From NCBI GenBank assembly GCA_025462805.1, contig JAOAPJ010000160.1, positions 1 to 8,851 of the forward strand: a stretch of DNA of 8,851 bases, given 5' to 3'. A model generated the notes under the pieces. That model was not told the DNA's origin. It saw nothing but the letters and a program-made list of their open reading frames with translations, and ran no database searches. This DNA is from Acidobacteriaceae bacterium. GTDB taxonomy: Bacteria > Acidobacteriota > Terriglobia > Terriglobales > Acidobacteriaceae. A program made the translations under genes and the position numbers. Shown one piece after another: positions 6,789 to 8,851 of this stretch (the first letter of the stretch is position 1; each line of letters starts with the position of its first letter).

Positions 6789-7352
6789 ATGCCATCGGAT
6801 GCTCGCCCGGCGAGTGTGGACGACCCAATTGAGACTCCGCGCCTGCTGCTGATGAGCGTCACAGCGCAGACCTTGCAGGCGGAGCTAAATGGCACGAACT
6901 TTGCCGAGATCTGCGGAATGACCGTGCCCGACAAATGGCCGCCCTCCGACTGGGATCAGCAGGCGATCGCTTACCTGCTGGAACGCACGCTTCGATTTCC
7001 GCAGTTCCGCGGCTGGTGCCGCTACATCGCCGTGAAGCAGCCGGACGGCGCATTGCCCTTGCTCATCGGTGGCTGTGGGTGCACAGAGCCGCCGCAGAGT
7101 GTTGTCGAGGTCGAAGTCGGCTACGCCATCCTGGATGACTTTCGGCGCCGCGGATACGTCACCGAGGCTGTTCGCGCGTTCCTCCCATGGGTTTTCAGCC
7201 ACGCGAATGTGGAGTCCATCTGCGCCCAGACCTATCCGCATCTTGCGGGGTCCATCGGCGTGCTGCGCAAGTGCGGCTTCGTGCTCGATGGCACAGGGAA
7301 AGATCCGGGAACGATCCTATTCCGGTTACGGCGCTGGCCGTCGGATGCCTAA
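6789..7352 (+). CDS. RimJ/RimL-type GNAT acetyltransferase
   Basis: A 187-residue GNAT protein. The N-terminal IETPRLLL (14-21) is the usual first strand of the Acetyltransf_3 (RimJ/RimL-like) group. Motif A is VEVGYAILDDFRRRGYVTEA (108-127), with the acetyl-CoA pyrophosphate loop RRRGYVTEA. The C-terminal part has the asparagine/serine-rich helix region and GVLRKCGFVLDGTG (157-170), matching the usual S-x-x-VLEK-GF-EG motif. Such enzymes acetylate protein N-termini, amino-sugar antibiotics or small amines; the substrate cannot be told from the sequence. It is the only plus-strand gene of the window and stands alone between a divergent and a convergent neighbour. The start is chosen at ATG 6789 because of AGGAG 6 nt upstream. 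Confidence 0.88.
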   Translation: MPSDARPASVDDPIETPRLLLMSVTAQTLQAELNGTNFAEICGMTVPDKWPPSDWDQQAIAYLLERTLRFPQFRGWCRYIAVKQPDGALPLLIGGCGCTEPPQSVVEVEVGYAILDDFRRRGYVTEAVRAFLPWVFSHANVESICAQTYPHLAGSIGVLRKCGFVLDGTGKDPGTILFRLRRWPSDA

Positions 7353-7370
7353 TAGCGCAGCCAGGACGCC

Positions 7371-7385
7371 GGTCTGTCTCAGACC
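7371..7385. terminator. Small hairpin between convergent genes
   Basis: GGTCTG (7371-7376), loop TCT, CAGACC (7380-7385): a perfect 6-bp inverted repeat. It is placed 18 nt after the GNAT stop and overlaps the stop codon of the converging PP-loop gene. There is no T-run on either side, so it is at best a weak or bidirectional terminator or 3' stabilising stem. Confidence 0.3.
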
Positions 7386-8044
7386 ACAGCGAAGTCGGCA
7401 AAGACGAAGCCGTCATGCTGCTCGATCGGGCCTGGCGCCAATGCGATGGAGTGCGCAAACATCGGCCCTGCATACGCGCAGGTGTGAAACTCGCCCCGCT
7501 CGGCACAGGGATCGGCGCCCTCGGGCAGTTCTGTAAGGAGGGCGGCGTCCAGCTCCCGGCCGGCGAAAGATGCGGGCACCCGGCGCGGGTCCACACAGGT
7601 GAGCCGGGCGCGCAACCCGCCGGTCAGCATCTCCCGCACCAGCGCATGCGTTTCGAGTCCCCACAACGGAAACAGTGGAGTGATCCCTGTGCCGGCAAGC
7701 CGCGTCTCCCGATACTGCCGCACATCTTCCAGGAACAGGTCGCCAAAGGCCATGGCTTGAACGCCATCGCTGACCGCCAGCGCGCAGGCCGCGCGCATGG
7801 CCGCTTCGTACTGATCGTTCGCGCATGGCCAGGGCAGCGGCACTTCAATCAGGGGCAGCCCGGCGGCCGACGCCTGCGCCCGCAGCACGCTGCTCCGCGT
7901 CCCATGCATGGCCACACGATCGAAGTTGCGGTTGATGGTCGTCAGCAGACCGACCACTTCGTACTCCGACTGCTGCCGCAGCACATGGAGTGACCATGCG
8001 CTGTCCTTCCCGCTGCTCCAGGAGAGGAGCGTTCGGATGCCCAT
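7379..8044 (-). CDS. PP-loop ATPase, Dph6/ATP_bind_4 (DUF71) family
   Basis: A 221-residue adenine-nucleotide alpha-hydrolase-fold protein. The N-terminal PP-loop SSGKDS (10-15) after hydrophobic RTLLSW binds ATP. Further family landmarks are the conserved GDLFLEDVRQYRE (101-113), PLFPLWG (123-129) and DPCAERGEFHTCAYAGPMF (178-196), the last matching the GExGEFHT block of Dph6. In eukaryotes and archaea this domain activates diphthine with ATP for amidation by ammonia. Bacteria have no diphthamide pathway, so a name such as diphthine-ammonia ligase would be carried over by homology and the real substrate is unknown. An ATP-dependent amidation or related adenylation is a reasonable inference. 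It starts with ATG one base after the stop of the PLP-enzyme gene, which implies co-translation. Confidence 0.88.
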   Translation of the reverse strand: MGIRTLLSWSSGKDSAWSLHVLRQQSEYEVVGLLTTINRNFDRVAMHGTRSSVLRAQASAAGLPLIEVPLPWPCANDQYEAAMRAACALAVSDGVQAMAFGDLFLEDVRQYRETRLAGTGITPLFPLWGLETHALVREMLTGGLRARLTCVDPRRVPASFAGRELDAALLTELPEGADPCAERGEFHTCAYAGPMFAHSIALAPGPIEQHDGFVFADFAVV

Positions 8045-8045
8045 G

Positions 8046-8851
8046 TCAGGCCAACGCCTGCTCGAGGTCAGCGATCAGATCCTCGACGTCCTCGATGCCG
8101 ACAGAGATACGCACCATTCCGTCGGTGAGCCCGATCTTGCGGCGTCCCTCTTCCCCCAATGCGGCGTGGGTCATCGTCGCTGGATGCGAGATCAGGGTCT
8201 CCACGCCTCCCAGGCTCTCCCCCAGGGTACACACGCGCACGCGCTTCAGCACCTCATTGGCACGCGTCAGGGAGCCGGCCTCAAAGGTGATGAGTGCGCC
8301 GAACCCGGACATCTGCTGCTTTGCCAATTCATGCTGCGGGTGCGTGGGCAGGCCGGGGTAGAAGACCTGCTCAACGCGCGGATGCTCGGCCAGCCAGGCT
8401 GCGACCTGGCGACCGTTGCGGTCGTGTTGCCGCATGCGCACGGCCAGCGTCTTCACGCCACGCAGGACCAGGTAGGACTCAAACGGCGAGAGAATCCCAC
8501 CCGTGCATTTCTGGACAAAAGCAAAACGCTCAGCGTGATCGGGCCGCGTCGCGACCAGCACCCCACCGAGTCCATCAGAGTGCCCGTTCAAAAACTTCGT
8601 CGTCGAGTGCATCACCAGGTCCGCGCCTAGCTCGATCGGCCGCTGGAAATATGGCGACATGAAGGTGTTGTCCACACACAGGTCCACCGGCTCGCCCACG
8701 CGCTGCTCCTGCTCACGGCACACGGCGCTCACCGCGCGGATGTCGGTCAACTGCATCAGCGGGTTCGTCGGGGTCTCGATGTGAACCAGGCGCGTGCGCG
8801 GAGTAAAGGCGCTCCGCACGTTCTCGTGATCGCTGGTATCGACGTATGTGA
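8046..8851 (-). CDS. Cystathionine gamma-synthase/lyase-family PLP enzyme (5' part beyond window)
   Basis: A Cys/Met-metabolism PLP-dependent transsulfuration enzyme. The frame is open to the window edge, so about 120-130 N-terminal residues, including the Tyr-x-Arg phosphate-binding region, are missing from a protein usually about 390 long. A GTG at 8819 within the frame is an internal valine, not the start: sequence before it reads TYVDTSDHEN and continues the fold. Seen in order are ETPTNP, DNTFMSPYFQRP, the PLP-lysine motif HSTTKFLNGHSD (Lys codon at 8595-8597), the YPGLP segment and SLGGVETLISHPATMTHA near the C-terminus. It could be gamma-synthase (methionine synthesis), gamma-lyase or an O-acetyl/succinylhomoserine sulfhydrylase; the visible part favours the synthase/lyase branch but does not decide between them. 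It is followed one base later by the PP-loop gene. Confidence 0.92.
   Translation of the reverse strand, partial: TYVDTSDHENVRSAFTPRTRLVHIETPTNPLMQLTDIRAVSAVCREQEQRVGEPVDLCVDNTFMSPYFQRPIELGADLVMHSTTKFLNGHSDGLGGVLVATRPDHAERFAFVQKCTGGILSPFESYLVLRGVKTLAVRMRQHDRNGRQVAAWLAEHPRVEQVFYPGLPTHPQHELAKQQMSGFGALITFEAGSLTRANEVLKRVRVCTLGESLGGVETLISHPATMTHAALGEEGRRKIGLTDGMVRISVGIEDVEDLIADLEQALA

Noticed and set aside
6331..6828. Minus-strand open frame through the divergent gap, with a protein-like middle part
   Set aside because: It overlaps the dehydrogenase and GNAT gene starts, has no ribosome site at any usable start, and third-position G+C across 6541-6660 (25 of 40 counted) does not stand out from the other positions.
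7187..7993. 268-residue plus-strand frame running from the GNAT gene across the PP-loop gene
   Set aside because: It is out of frame with GNAT and antisense to the PP-loop ATPase, and shows no motif.
8046..8819. Reading GTG 8819 as the start of the PLP-enzyme gene
   Set aside because: The frame continues to the window edge with family-consistent sequence, so the gene is cut by the window and this codon is an internal valine.

Overview
The window is an ordinary-looking stretch of a moderately high G+C bacterial chromosome. It is densely packed with metabolic and housekeeping genes and shows no mobile element, CRISPR array, rRNA or tRNA. The combination of a B12-linked MeaB/methylmalonyl-CoA epimerase pair, short-form phosphatidylserine decarboxylase and PssA for phosphatidylethanolamine, and a Cys-less aspartate-semialdehyde-dehydrogenase paralogue points to a Gram-negative-type bacterium. 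Acidobacteriota (Terriglobia-like) is my best guess. That assignment is inference from protein flavour and gene content, not from a marker gene.

Bases 32-6533 (minus strand) hold eight genes in a row, probably one operon read from 6533 towards 1: acyl-CoA dehydrogenase, meaB, mce, tsaB, rimI, psd, pssA and the Asd-like protein. After an 89-nt gap between the first two, spacing is very tight: meaB/mce, mce/tsaB and psd/pssA overlap by 4 nt, and the remaining gaps are 5, 18 and 3 nt. The first three genes belong to acyl-CoA and C3 (propionyl/methylmalonyl-CoA) metabolism. The next two are the tRNA t6A factor TsaB and a RimI-type acetyltransferase, a common pairing. The next two make phosphatidylethanolamine from CDP-diacylglycerol and serine. 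The last is an apparently catalytically dead Asd homologue.

Bases 6534-6788 form a divergent intergenic region of 255 nt with weak promoter candidates and short dyads. It is followed on the plus strand by a lone RimJ/RimL-type GNAT acetyltransferase (6789-7352), whose start is fixed by a strong Shine-Dalgarno sequence.

Bases 7379-8851 (minus strand) hold a two-gene unit converging on the GNAT gene. It consists of a 5'-truncated (window edge) PLP-dependent cystathionine gamma-synthase/lyase-family gene and, one base downstream, a PP-loop ATPase of the Dph6/ATP_bind_4 family. A small hairpin sits between the converging genes.

I did not find a clearly new system. The observations most worth following up are the dead Asd paralogue coupled to phospholipid genes and the Dph6-family PP-loop enzyme coupled to a sulfur-amino-acid PLP enzyme in a bacterium that should lack diphthamide.
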